Of a stretch of DNA of 64,000 nt, positions 1-8,861 are shown piece by piece. The DNA lies in NCBI GenBank assembly GCA_900770345.1, contig CAAGKF010000185.1, positions 1 through 64,000 of the forward strand. Direction: 5' to 3'. The DNA comes from Lachnospiraceae bacterium (GTDB taxonomy: Bacteria > Bacillota > Clostridia > Lachnospirales > Lachnospiraceae). Position 1 is the stretch's first letter. Each line of letters opens with the position of its first letter. The position numbers and the translations under genes were made by a program. The notes under the pieces were generated by a model. The model was given only the letters and a program-made list of their open reading frames with translations. It was not told the DNA's origin and searched no databases.

Positions 1-2375
1 TGGGTTATGGCAAAACAACGGCAGTGAACTGGTATCTGGAGCAGCGCGCAAAGATGCAGCCTCTGCGAATTGTTCGCATCAGCGTGTATTCTGACAATCA
101 TGCAATCTTCTGGAAAAGCGTGCAGGATGCCTTTGTCCGGGCTGGTTTTGACTTCCTGCGGGACTATACTTGCCTCGCGGATGCCGCCGAAGGGGGATTG
201 CTGGCAGACGATCTCTGCCATGAACTGGCAGGAGAAGCTGCCTGCTATATCTTTATTGACGATTTTCATCTTCTGACGGATCAGCGCGCCTCGGCGTTCT
301 TTTGCATGCTGGCAAACCGGGCGCCTGCGAATGTGCATTTGATCGTCGCCAGCCGGGATCGCTTTCTGCCTGCTGCGGAGGCGGTGCGGCTGGGGGCGAG
401 GGTGTATCAGATCGGCACGGAGCAGCTGCGCCTCAACCATACAGAGCTTGCCGTCTATGCTCGCCGATGCGGTACGACGCTTTCCGATGCACAGCTCGAA
501 AGCCTCCTCTATTCCAGCGAGGGCTGGTTCTCCGCCGTTTATCTGAATCTGCGGACGCTCGCCGAGCGCGGTGTGCTGCCCAGCCGCAATTCCGATATTT
601 ACGCCACCTTTACCGCAGCCATGATCGATCCACTGCCGAAACAGCAGCGGGAGTTTCTGGCGGTCATGGGTCTTGCCGATGAGTTTACCGTAGAAATGGC
701 GCGCTTCGTCACAGGGGATGCCAATGCGGAAAAGCTGCTTGCCGTATTAACTGAGAAAAACGCATTTGTCAAATGTCTGCCGGACGGCGTGACCTACCGC
801 TTTCACCACATGATGAAGGAGTGTTCGGAGCGCAGCTTCCTGACCTTGAAAACAAAAACGCAGAAACTCTACTGGGAGCGGTTGGGTTTCTGGTATGAAG
901 AACACAGGCAATATCTTCATGCCATCGCCGCTTACCGGAAAAGTGAAAACTACGATGCGCTGCTGCGGGTCGTGCGGAACGATGCAGGTATTCTGCTGGC
1001 GTCGCTAAGACTCGCAGACGTGCTGGAAATGTTGGAGAGGTGTCCGTCTGAGACGCTGAAAGCATACCCGTTTGCGATTCTGGTGCTGATGCGCCGTATG
1101 TTCACATGGCGGCAGATTCCGAAGATGATGGAGTTGAAGGCACTCCTGTTGACTTCCATCGAGGAGCATCCGGCGCTTCCTGAAGAAGAACGCGGCAACC
1201 TGCTGGGCGAGTGCGACCTCATTATGCGCTTTCTCTGCTACAATGACATCAGCGCCATGAGCCGCCTGCACCGCAGCGCCAGCAGCCAGATGTCCCGCCC
1301 TGCCATCAGTATCCAGAACAGCGGCGGCTGGACCTTCGGCTCGCCGTCCGTTCTGATGATGTTCTATCGTGCGCCGGGGGAGCTGCAAAGCGAGCTTGCC
1401 GAGATGGATGAGTGTATGCCCCATTACTATAAGGTCACGGGCAACCACGGACAGGGCGCGGAAACCATCATGCGGGCGGAGGCGGCTTATATGCAGGGCC
1501 GCTTTACGGATGCGTATATTGCATTGGAACGCGCCTATGCGCAGATCGAGAGAAACGGGCAGGTGAACATGGCGCTCTGCTGTGATTTCCTGGCGCGGCG
1601 GCTCTCGCTGTACGCAGATGTGGAGCAGAGGTATACCTTTGAGGAGCGATACGCGGCACTGCTGCGCTACCACGATGCGTCGTGGATCAACATCTGGAGC
1701 GCCACCAGCGCCTATTACCACGCCCTGCGGGGTGAAACAGACAAAATCCCGGAGATTTTTTCGCAGCATCAGCTCTCCGATGTCAATATGCTTGCTCCGG
1801 GTAAGCCCATGATGGAGATGATTGAAAATCAGGTGTACCTCTCGCAGGGAGCCTGCGTCAAGATGATCGGTCGCAGCGAGGGACAGCTGGCCGTGTGCGA
1901 TGCCATGCACTACGCATTGGTCGCGCTGCATATCCGCATTCAGACCGCGGCGGCCTATGAGATGCTGGGAAAATCTGAGGAAGCGCACGCGTGGCTCTCA
2001 AAGGCACTTTCCGATGCTGCACCGGATGGCTTTGTGATGCCGTTTGTGGAGAACTACGACCGCTTGCAGCCGATGCTGGCACGAGAAATCAAGAGTGACT
2101 TGATTGTGAAGATCATCGAGTTGGGCGAAGCGGCAAAAGCGCGAAAAGCGGCAAACACCCGCCCTGTCGCGTTCGACGCGCTGACACAGCGGGAATTTGA
2201 GATCGTAGAGCTGATGGCACAGCGATTTTCGAACCGCGAGATCGCGGAAAGGCTGTTTCTCTCTGAGGGCAGTGTCAAGCAGTATGTGAATCAAATCTAT
2301 TCTAAACTTCATATTGGGGACGACACCCGAACCAAGAGAAAACAGCTTGCCGAGCTGTTCTCGCAAAAGACCTGA
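1..2375 (+). CDS. MalT-like LuxR-family ATP-dependent transcriptional regulator, 5' end outside window
   Basis: The reading frame is already open at position 3, where the first codons encode the P-loop GYGKTT. The GTG at 24 is therefore internal and the gene starts upstream of the window. After the Walker A comes a hydrophobic Walker B-like strand (YIFIDDFHLL), a long helical TPR-like middle, and a C-terminal LuxR helix-turn-helix beginning LTQREFEIVELMAQ and continuing REIAERLFLSEGSVKQYVNQ. This is the MalT/LAL architecture: signal-sensing STAND ATPase, helical sensor, DNA-binding tail. The inducer and targets cannot be read from the sequence. Downstream are only remnants and small membrane proteins, so no regulated operon is evident. 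By eye the gene is more G/C-rich at third positions than the housekeeping genes from 4.9 kb on, compatible with transfer. Family assignment is firm, function is not. Confidence 0.9.
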   Translation, partial: GYGKTTAVNWYLEQRAKMQPLRIVRISVYSDNHAIFWKSVQDAFVRAGFDFLRDYTCLADAAEGGLLADDLCHELAGEAACYIFIDDFHLLTDQRASAFFCMLANRAPANVHLIVASRDRFLPAAEAVRLGARVYQIGTEQLRLNHTELAVYARRCGTTLSDAQLESLLYSSEGWFSAVYLNLRTLAERGVLPSRNSDIYATFTAAMIDPLPKQQREFLAVMGLADEFTVEMARFVTGDANAEKLLAVLTEKNAFVKCLPDGVTYRFHHMMKECSERSFLTLKTKTQKLYWERLGFWYEEHRQYLHAIAAYRKSENYDALLRVVRNDAGILLASLRLADVLEMLERCPSETLKAYPFAILVLMRRMFTWRQIPKMMELKALLLTSIEEHPALPEEERGNLLGECDLIMRFLCYNDISAMSRLHRSASSQMSRPAISIQNSGGWTFGSPSVLMMFYRAPGELQSELAEMDECMPHYYKVTGNHGQGAETIMRAEAAYMQGRFTDAYIALERAYAQIERNGQVNMALCCDFLARRLSLYADVEQRYTFEERYAALLRYHDASWINIWSATSAYYHALRGETDKIPEIFSQHQLSDVNMLAPGKPMMEMIENQVYLSQGACVKMIGRSEGQLAVCDAMHYALVALHIRIQTAAAYEMLGKSEEAHAWLSKALSDAAPDGFVMPFVENYDRLQPMLAREIKSDLIVKIIELGEAAKARKAANTRPVAFDALTQREFEIVELMAQRFSNREIAERLFLSEGSVKQYVNQIYSKLHIGDDTRTKRKQLAELFSQKT

Positions 2376-2537
2376 CCTTTTTCATCCAATATATAAATAA
2401 AGCGGCACGCGGTTGATGAGGCTCCTGCATAAATGCTGAGGCCTTTAACCATGCAGTTTCTGATTCCTGTCCGAAAGCTTATGAAAAAACAAAATTTCAT
2501 ATAAGACGGCAACCTCCTTGGCAGCGTTAGTGACGAT

Positions 2538-3476
2538 GTGTTCATTCCCGTGGACAGCATCCAGTCCAGTACTATCGGGGTCTATTGGTTTTCCAGAATG
2601 TCTGAAATACGTCGACGCGATCGGCTCAGGCGCAATCTGAAGAAGTTCAGATACAGCCCCACTCAGTCGCCCCGGTACTACCGGGATTTGCCGGATGACA
2701 GGCCGGCCCCTGCTGTCGACAGGCTGGTACATTTCTATGAAGGCAAGCCCGACATTTCCCGGCAGATTTCGGCAACGCTGCTGGAGTTGAATTTGAAAAA
2801 GCTGATCCATTTCCAGACGGCTGCAGGAGATGCTGAGATTCTGCTGAATGAACAGCTGGGCGAGAAGCTGTTCCCACCCCCGGTGCCACAGGATACCGTA
2901 GCACCAGATCCGGATCAGACCCATATTCTGGGCTATCAGGAGACCCTATGGGATTTTCTGTTGAACGAAGCCGGTGAAAACGGGCGGATCGCTATGAAGG
3001 ATCTCAAACAATATATTAAGGACGATCAAGAGGTAGCTTTGAGCTTCCGCAGAAGCTTCGAGAGTGCGGTAGCGAGAGAACATACGGAAAGGATCGAAAT
3101 GCAGGACATAGCAGAAGATTCCTCCGAATGGGGCAATCGTCTGCGGTTGCCTGCGCTCCTGACGACTCTTTACCGGATGGGAAAAAATCTCGGTGAATAC
3201 ACCGTCGATATTTTGGATCAGCAGGCAGAGGATGACCTGGCCCTATGGCAAGCCTTCGGACGGTTTCTGGATGATTTCACCACCTTTGATGATAAGAAAC
3301 TCCCGGAATTTCCCGTATGGCGGGAGTACTATGATAGAACTGGATCTGCGGGACATCGATGGATACGCAAGTGTTTCACAGCCTCGCTGACCGACATGAG
3401 CGATCTGATTGACCTCCTGCGTGAAAATACAGCCCTTTTTGCGGGGAGGGCTCAAGAAAGGAAAAAAAGGAGATGA
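2538..3476 (+). pseudogene. Remnant of a DUF2207 membrane protein (C-terminal cytoplasmic part)
   Basis: The conceptual product (312 aa from GTG 2538, or from ATG 2598) resembles the cytoplasmic C-terminal part of DUF2207 predicted membrane proteins: YYRDLPDDRPAPAVDRLVHF, then ISATLLELNLKKLIHF, then an LWQAFGRFLDDFTTFDDKK block ending in VWREYY. The signal peptide, extracellular domain and membrane segments that normally precede this region in a protein of roughly 550-650 aa are absent. No convincing ribosome binding site precedes either start. After VWREYY the similarity to the family pattern is lost, suggesting a further lesion. I infer a 5'-truncated, decaying gene; a divergent short homologue that is still translated cannot be excluded. 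The gap 2376-2537 before it shows nothing I recognise. Confidence 0.6.
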
Positions 3477-3480
3477 ACGT

Positions 3481-3681
3481 ATGACGCTGGAGACCTCCGT
3501 TCTGCTGCTGGCGGCCGCGATCATTGGCATTGTGCTGACCAGCAAATACCTGCGTGAAAGGCGGGCGTTGTGCATCGCCTGTATTGTGCTGCTGTCTCTG
3601 ATCGCGCTGGTTCTTGCCTGCTACATTGGACTAATTTTTATTTTTATTGACGCAATACGAAATCAGCCGCCAACTCCATAA
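3481..3681 (+). CDS. Small two-helix membrane protein, function unknown
   Basis: 66-residue product starting MTLETSVLLL. ATG 3481 is chosen because AAAGGAGA lies 8-9 bases upstream; longer in-frame starts have no such site. The protein is almost entirely two hydrophobic helices (about residues 4-20 and 30-54) separated by a basic turn (SKYLRERR), so an inner-membrane hairpin is expected. It follows the DUF2207 remnant by 4 bp and may have been part of the same transcription unit. I do not recognise a family. Confidence 0.55.
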   Translation: MTLETSVLLLAAAIIGIVLTSKYLRERRALCIACIVLLSLIALVLACYIGLIFIFIDAIRNQPPTP

Positions 3682-3840
3682 CAAAAGTATGCGGGAAATC
3701 GCGGTATAGGATCAGAGCTATGAGGACATTTATGGAGGTTAGCTTCTGGGGTCGATGCAGGAGGGAGATATTCTGGTATTGACTCCGGAGTTTACCAATA
3801 CAATTGTATCGGCTATTTTGCCGGACAGAAAGGAGAAATT

Positions 3841-4215
3841 ATGACAGAGATCAAGAAAAGAAATGTGGCGGTCGCAATCATTCTTTCCATCGTTACTTGC
3901 GGAATCTACGCAATTTACTGGCAGGTCTGCTTAGTGAATGACGTAAACAAAGTAAAAGAGGATGAGAGCGCCAAAAGCGGCATCGTTGTATTCCTGTTAA
4001 GCATTGTCACCTGCAGCATTTACTGGCTGTACTGGGTGTTCAAAACTGGCGAGAGCATCGATTCTGCGAAAACCGCAAATGGAACTCCGACATCAAGCCG
4101 TGGGCTGGTTTATCTGCTCTTAAGCATTTTCGGGCTTGGCATCGTAGCAATGGCGATTCTGCAGAGTGACTTAAACAGTCTGGCAGCAGAAAACTATGAT
4201 AATTTTGAAATGTAA
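3841..4215 (+). CDS. DUF4234 domain membrane protein
   Basis: 124 aa with three hydrophobic segments: residues about 8-28 (VAVAIILSIVTCGIYAIYW), 44-66 and 88-108. The repeated pattern SIVTCGIYAIYW / SIVTCSIYWLYW is typical of DUF4234 proteins. AAAGGAG lies 5-6 bases before ATG 3841. The ATG overlaps by ATGA the stop of a 29-codon open stretch upstream (3755-3844), which hints that the gene was once translationally coupled to a preceding gene now lost. The family's role is unknown. A strong hairpin follows the stop codon. Confidence 0.75.
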   Translation: MTEIKKRNVAVAIILSIVTCGIYAIYWQVCLVNDVNKVKEDESAKSGIVVFLLSIVTCSIYWLYWVFKTGESIDSAKTANGTPTSSRGLVYLLLSIFGLGIVAMAILQSDLNSLAAENYDNFEM

Positions 4216-4227
4216 ATAGGGAAGGAT

Positions 4228-4273
4228 GGGGCTGTTGCACTGGAGATTTAAAAACCTTCAGTGCAACAGCCCC
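4228..4273 (+). repeat. Perfect 15-bp inverted repeat after the DUF4234 gene
   Basis: GGGGCTGTTGCACTG (4228-4242) pairs perfectly with CAGTGCAACAGCCCC (4259-4273) around a 16-nt loop. It lies 12 bp past the DUF4234 stop and would form a very stable RNA hairpin. No T-run follows directly, so it is either a poor intrinsic terminator, an mRNA-stabilising hairpin, or a mobile-element end. The GGGGCTGTTGCA end resembles termini seen in some IS families, but no transposase is present. Confidence 0.7.
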
Positions 4274-4290
4274 ATAAGCAACGCGTTTTT

Positions 4291-4485
4291 ATGTGCCCTT
4301 TATTCTGGTCCTTCCGAATATATATGTGTGCGGCAATCGGCGCCATCGCTTCTGTGCTGACAGGCTGCCTGAACCAGAAATAGATGTTTGCAAGCATTAA
4401 CTGGAGCACCGTATTTATGATCGGAGGCATGACTGCTGTTGTGAAGGGTGTGGAAGCCAGCATAAGGAGCGTCTGCAGCATGTGA
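4291..4485 (+). pseudogene. Relic of an SLC13/DASS-type anion permease
   Basis: One frame encodes a hydrophobic fragment including MCAAIGAIASVLTGCLNQK, a TAG at 4381-4383, then MFASINWSTVFMIGGMTAVV and KGVEAS. The motif order (VLTG, then a SINW-T-FMIGGM helix, then KGVE.S) fits SLC13/citrate-type permeases. Both halves stay in the same frame across the stop. Only about 65 codons remain of a family normally above 400 aa, so this is a fragment, probably left by a deletion. No ribosome binding site was seen. Confidence 0.5.
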
Positions 4486-4504
4486 AAGTGCTGCAGGCGC
4501 TTTT
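4469..4504 (+). terminator. Intrinsic terminator
   Basis: GCG-t-CTGCAGCA (4469-4480) and TGCTGCAG-g-CGC (4489-4500) form an 11-pair stem with an 8-nt loop, followed by TTTT. It lies at the end of the permease relic and closes the accessory region. Confidence 0.7.
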
Positions 4505-4954
4505 AATACTAAAGGACAAACCCCGATTTTTTAACACCAGTGATAATCTTTGGCATTACCGTCAAAAGTGCCTGTCACAAAACCTGCAAATACAAACTAT
4601 TTCCTCGAAGTGGGCGCTTTGGAGTAATTTATTTAGAAAGGCTTGTCAGTTTAAGTAAAATAACGTATACTTATTGAGTACAATTTCATAAAAATGGGTG
4701 ATCTGACTCTGTTTTGTGTGATGTTTTGTACGCATGATTACGTTTTAGTTTATGCAATCCGTCACACAAAAAAATCGAAAAAGTGAGAAGGTAAAAAGTG
4801 TGTCCTCAACATACGGACACCATCGCTTTAGAAGAAAAATTTCAAGGGTAAAAAGAAACCGTCTGGTTCGTATGCCGGGCATGTATTTTTCCGTTAAAAT
4901 TGCAGCAGCAGAATCAACATGAAACCTTAATAAATCAAGCAAAAAGGAACGAAA
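4505..4954 (+). other. 450-bp gene-free AT-rich leader before the radical SAM operon
   Basis: No coding frame is convincing here. The stretch holds the promoter at 4643-4671 and, in the predicted leader RNA, an inverted repeat TTTTGTGTGA (4712-4721) / TCACACAAAA (4762-4771) around a 40-nt loop. About 280 nt lie between the promoter and the start codon at 4955, which is long for a plain leader, but I recognise no riboswitch class. Confidence 0.45.
4643..4671 (+). promoter_or_regulatory. Predicted sigma-A promoter of the TIGR03960 operon
   Basis: TTGTCA (4643-4648), a 17-bp spacer and TATACT (4666-4671). It is the best promoter in the gap upstream of the radical SAM gene and is correctly oriented. 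Confidence 0.65.
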
Positions 4955-6817
4955 ATGAGAAAATTAGCATTAAGTGATGAAATACTTTTGTCGATCCAAC
5001 AGCCTGCCAGATACATTGGCGGAGAAGTGAACATGGTGGTCAAGGATCCGTCTCAGGTGGATATCCGCTTCGCTATGTGCTTTCCCGACGTATACGAGAT
5101 CGGCATGTCTCACCTGGGAATCCAGATCCTGTATTCCATGTTCAACAGCAGGGAAGATGTCTACTGTGAACGTGTATACAGCCCCTGGATGGATCTGGAT
5201 CCCCTGATGCGCGAGAAGGGCATTCCTCTTTTTACGCTGGAAACCCAGGAACCTGTCAGGAATTTTGATTTTCTGGGTATTACTCTGCAGTATGAGATGT
5301 GCTACACAAATGTTCTGCAGATCCTGGAGCTGTCCCAGATCCCGCTTCACGCCTGCGACCGCGGGGAAGAGGATCCCATTGTGATCGGCGGCGGTCCCTG
5401 TGCCTACAACCCGGAGCCTCTGGCCGACTTTTTTGATATGTTCTATATCGGAGAGGGCGAGACCGTTTATTTTGAACTGTTGGACCGCTATAAAGAGAAT
5501 AAAAAAGCCGGGGGCACAAAAAAACAGTTTTTGGAGACGGCGGCTGAAATTCCGGGGATTTATGTCCCTTCCTTTTACGATGTAGCTTATCAGGAAGACG
5601 GCACCATCAAGAGCTTCCTGCCCAACAATCCGCACGCACCGTCGGTGGTGAGAAAGGAAGCTGTATCCCATATGGACAGTGTGGGATATATTGAAAAGCC
5701 TCTGGTTCCCTATATTAAAGTGACTCAGGACAGAGTCGTTCTGGAGATTCAGAGAGGCTGCATCCGCGGCTGCCGCTTCTGCCAGGCCGGAAATGTATAC
5801 CGTCCGCTGCGGGAACACAGCCTGGAGTACTTAAAGCATTATGCCAAAGATATGCTTAAGAGTACCGGACACGAGGAAATATCCCTGAGTTCCTTAAGCT
5901 CCAGTGATTACAGCCAGCTGGAGGGACTGGTCAATTTCCTGATTGATGAATTCAAAGGCAAAGGTGTAAATATCTCCCTTCCGTCTCTGCGCATTGATGC
6001 TTTTTCACTGGATGTGATGAGCAAGGTACAGGATATTAAGAAGAGCAGTCTGACCTTCGCGCCGGAAGCCGGTTCCCAGAGACTTCGTGATGTTATCAAT
6101 AAAGGGCTGACTGAGGAGTCGATTTTAAAGGGAGCCCGGGAAGCTTTTGAAGCAGGATGGAACCGCGTAAAGCTGTATTTTATGCTGGGGCAGCCCACAG
6201 AAACCGTGGAGGATATGGAGGGCATTGCCCTTCTGTCAGAGAAGATTGCCGAGACCTATTACGATATTCCCAAGGATCAGCGAAACGGCAAGGTTCAGAT
6301 CGTAGCCAGCTCCTCTTTCTTTGTGCCCAAACCCTTTACCCCGTTCCAGTGGGCAAGAATGTGCACACAGGAGGAATTCATTGAGAGAGCGAATATTGTC
6401 CGCAGCAAGTTCCGTGAAATGAAAAATTTCAAAAGCTTAAAATATAACTGGCATGAGGCAGAGCTGACTGTGCTGGAAGGCGTTCTGGCAAGAGGTGACC
6501 GCAGAGTAGGAGCGGTGATCGAAGAAGCTTATAAAAACGGCGCTGTTTACGATTCCTGGTCTGAGTATTTTAAAAATGAGATCTGGATGAAGGCATTTGA
6601 AACCTGTGGTGTGGATATCAGCTTCTATACTACCAGAGAACGCAGTCTGGATGAAATATTCCCATGGGATTTTATTGACGCCGGTGTGTCAAAGGAATTT
6701 TTAAAGCGTGAGTGGAACAATGCCATGGCAGAAAAGGTTACACCCAACTGCCGTCAGAAATGTTCCGGCTGCGGCGCCATGTCCTTTGAAGGCGGAGTAT
6801 GCTTTGAAGCCAGATGA
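4955..6817 (+). CDS. TIGR03960-family B12-binding-type radical SAM protein
   Basis: 620 aa. Residues about 30-200 form the cobalamin-binding-like N-terminal part (FPDVYEIGMSHLG, then VIGGGPCAYNPEPLADFFD). The radical SAM core carries the [4Fe-4S] motif CX3CX2C at C269, C273 and C276 (RGCIRGCRFCQAG). The C-terminus adds a second cysteine set (PNCRQKCSGCGA), which could hold an auxiliary cluster. Homologues lie next to a DUF2344 protein and RNase E/G in many Clostridia, as here. The reaction is not established; the partnership suggests RNA or tRNA modification, but that is inference. AAGGAA precedes ATG 4955. Family call is firm. Confidence 0.93.
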   Translation: MRKLALSDEILLSIQQPARYIGGEVNMVVKDPSQVDIRFAMCFPDVYEIGMSHLGIQILYSMFNSREDVYCERVYSPWMDLDPLMREKGIPLFTLETQEPVRNFDFLGITLQYEMCYTNVLQILELSQIPLHACDRGEEDPIVIGGGPCAYNPEPLADFFDMFYIGEGETVYFELLDRYKENKKAGGTKKQFLETAAEIPGIYVPSFYDVAYQEDGTIKSFLPNNPHAPSVVRKEAVSHMDSVGYIEKPLVPYIKVTQDRVVLEIQRGCIRGCRFCQAGNVYRPLREHSLEYLKHYAKDMLKSTGHEEISLSSLSSSDYSQLEGLVNFLIDEFKGKGVNISLPSLRIDAFSLDVMSKVQDIKKSSLTFAPEAGSQRLRDVINKGLTEESILKGAREAFEAGWNRVKLYFMLGQPTETVEDMEGIALLSEKIAETYYDIPKDQRNGKVQIVASSSFFVPKPFTPFQWARMCTQEEFIERANIVRSKFREMKNFKSLKYNWHEAELTVLEGVLARGDRRVGAVIEEAYKNGAVYDSWSEYFKNEIWMKAFETCGVDISFYTTRERSLDEIFPWDFIDAGVSKEFLKREWNNAMAEKVTPNCRQKCSGCGAMSFEGGVCFEAR

Positions 6818-6846
6818 CAATAATCAGATAAAGGATTATAATAATT

Positions 6847-7617
6847 ATGAAAATTCGAATAAAATTCAGAAAACACGGCGCCATGAAATTTATCGGCCAT
6901 CTGGATGTAATGCGTTATTTCCAGAAGGCTATCCGGCGCTCAGACATTAATATTCGCTACAGTGAAGGCTTCAGTCCTCATCAGATTATGTCCTTCGCGG
7001 CTCCGCTCGGGGTGGGTATTACCAGCAACGGAGAGTATGTGGATATTGATGTATTAAGCACCTTTTCATCGGAGGAAGCTGTTCGGCGTTTAAATGATAC
7101 CATGTCAGAAGGCTTTGAGATCGTAAGCTATCGTCTGCTGCCTGATTCCGCGGCAAATGCTATGTCTATCGTAGCGGCAGCTGATTATACGCTGACCTTC
7201 CGTCCGGGGTATGAACCGACCGACAAAAAGCCGGAAGAATGGTTTCGGGAAATGGCTGTCTTTTTCGATCGTCCTGAGGTTTTCGTATCTAAGAAAACAA
7301 AAAAAGGAGAGACTCAGGTAAATCTGAAGCCTCTGGTATATGAACTGAAGCTTACAGAATCGGACGGGAAAGAAGGGCAGCTGCCCCATACTCCCGCATT
7401 GTTTATGAAGGTATCTTCCGGAAGCGCGGCCAATGTAAAGCCGGATATGGTCCTGGATGCGTTTTATGCGGAACTCGGTCAGGAACGTCCGCCTTTTGCT
7501 TTTCTGATCCAGAGAGAAGAGGTCTATGCGGATCTGGCTTCTGATCAGGAAAAGGAAAGCGGACATCATCGTTTTGTATCATTAGAGTCACTGGGACAGG
7601 AAATTTCAAATGAATAA
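6847..7617 (+). CDS. TIGR03936 / DUF2344 radical SAM-associated protein
   Basis: 256 aa starting MKIRIKFRKHGAMKFIGHLD, the hallmark N-terminus of the DUF2344 family, followed by FQKAIRRSDINIRYSEGFSP. In other genomes this domain is often fused to, or encoded beside, the TIGR03960 radical SAM protein. Here it is a separate gene 29 bp downstream and probably works on the same substrate. It overlaps the next gene by 8 bp (ATGAATAA), so translation of RNase G is probably coupled to it. No catalytic residues can be assigned. Confidence 0.92.
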   Translation: MKIRIKFRKHGAMKFIGHLDVMRYFQKAIRRSDINIRYSEGFSPHQIMSFAAPLGVGITSNGEYVDIDVLSTFSSEEAVRRLNDTMSEGFEIVSYRLLPDSAANAMSIVAAADYTLTFRPGYEPTDKKPEEWFREMAVFFDRPEVFVSKKTKKGETQVNLKPLVYELKLTESDGKEGQLPHTPALFMKVSSGSAANVKPDMVLDAFYAELGQERPPFAFLIQREEVYADLASDQEKESGHHRFVSLESLGQEISNE

Positions 7618-8821
7618 ACTGATTATCACGTATCTGAAGGGAAAAATCTGTACGGCTCTTACTTCCGAACGGAAGGTGCTGCAGCTTACACTGGAACCGA
7701 AGGAAGGATCCTCCCGTCTGAATCATATTTATATCGGAAAGGTCCAGAAAGTAGTTCCCGGCATCAATGCAGCCTTTGTGGACATCGGAAATGGTCTGAT
7801 CGGATATTACAGTCTGACGGAAAACAGGTATTCGATCTTCGCCTCCGGAGCCTCAAAGCCTTTGAAAGCAGGAGACGAGATCGTGGTGCAGGTCAGCCGT
7901 GACGCTGTAAAAACCAAGGCGCCGGTGCTCACCTCCCATCTCTCTTTTGCCGGCCGTTTTTGTGTTCTGACTGTGGGAAAACAGGGAATTAGTTTTTCTT
8001 CCCGTCTCACCGATCCCGGATATAAAAACAGCATCCGGCAGCTTTTCGCAAAGGAAGGGCTTGACGGAAAAGAGGGGACGGATCAGTGGGGACTGATCAT
8101 CCGAACAAATGCGGCCAGTGTTCCGGCTGAGGTCCTGCTGGAAGAGTACCGGGAACTGACCGCTGTGTACCTCAGGCTGAAGCAGGAATGGCCTACAAGA
8201 ACATGCTACAGCTGTCTGTACCGCTCGCTGCCGTCCTATATCACGGGTATCCGGGATTCCTATGCAGGAAGTCTGGAGGAGATCGTCACTGACCAGCCGG
8301 TGCTTTATGAAGAACTGAAGGATTATCTCCTCCGATATCAGAAGGAAGACGCAGACAGGCTCACACTTTACGAGGACAGCCTCCTTCCTCTGGTCAAGCT
8401 CTACAGCCTGGAAACAGTCCTGGACAAAGCTTTAAGCAGCAAAGTATGGCTTAATTCCGGCGGTTATCTGGTTATTGAGCAGACTGAAGCCATGGTAGTC
8501 ATCGATGTGAATACGGGGAAATATTCCGGAAAAAAGGAGCTGGAACAGACTATCCGCAGGATTAATCTGGAAGCGGCAGATGAGATCGGACACCAGCTGC
8601 GGCTGCGCAATCTGTCGGGAATTATTATGGTGGACTTTATTGACATGAAGTCAGAAGAAGATAAAAAAGAACTTTTAAGGCATCTGGAGGAGGTCGCCTC
8701 CCGTGATCCGGTCAAGACTGCCGTGGTGGATATGACACGGCTTAATCTGGTGGAGATGACCAGAAAAAAAGTCAGAAGACCGCTTCACGAGCAGGTTCAT
8801 GAGACTGCCGGCGAAGTATAG
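7610..8821 (+). CDS. rng: Ribonuclease E/G family protein (RNase G type)
   Basis: 403 aa, the length of a minimal RNase G without the C-terminal scaffold of RNase E. An S1-like RNA-binding region comes first (IYIGKVQKVVPGINAAFVDI). The DNase I-like catalytic domain carries the metal-binding aspartates in MVVIDVNTGKYSG and IIMVDFIDM. Expected roles are rRNA 5'-end maturation and mRNA decay. The start overlaps the DUF2344 gene. The conserved linkage to the radical SAM pair suggests a shared link to RNA metabolism. Confidence 0.93.
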   Translation: MNKLIITYLKGKICTALTSERKVLQLTLEPKEGSSRLNHIYIGKVQKVVPGINAAFVDIGNGLIGYYSLTENRYSIFASGASKPLKAGDEIVVQVSRDAVKTKAPVLTSHLSFAGRFCVLTVGKQGISFSSRLTDPGYKNSIRQLFAKEGLDGKEGTDQWGLIIRTNAASVPAEVLLEEYRELTAVYLRLKQEWPTRTCYSCLYRSLPSYITGIRDSYAGSLEEIVTDQPVLYEELKDYLLRYQKEDADRLTLYEDSLLPLVKLYSLETVLDKALSSKVWLNSGGYLVIEQTEAMVVIDVNTGKYSGKKELEQTIRRINLEAADEIGHQLRLRNLSGIIMVDFIDMKSEEDKKELLRHLEEVASRDPVKTAVVDMTRLNLVEMTRKKVRRPLHEQVHETAGEV

Positions 8822-8861
8822 GCCTTTACCTTTGCGGAAGGTCTGTGGAAAGGGGAAGAAA

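Noticed and set aside
1005..1988. Long minus-strand frame (327 codons) inside the LuxR regulator
   Set aside because: Antisense shadow of a G/C-rich gene; composition is His/Arg/Gln-rich and no domain is visible.
2445..2924. Open minus-strand frame (about 159 codons) over the DUF2207 remnant
   Set aside because: It mostly mirrors the remnant. Its last 50 residues lie outside it but match no family I recognise, and no ribosome binding site is seen.
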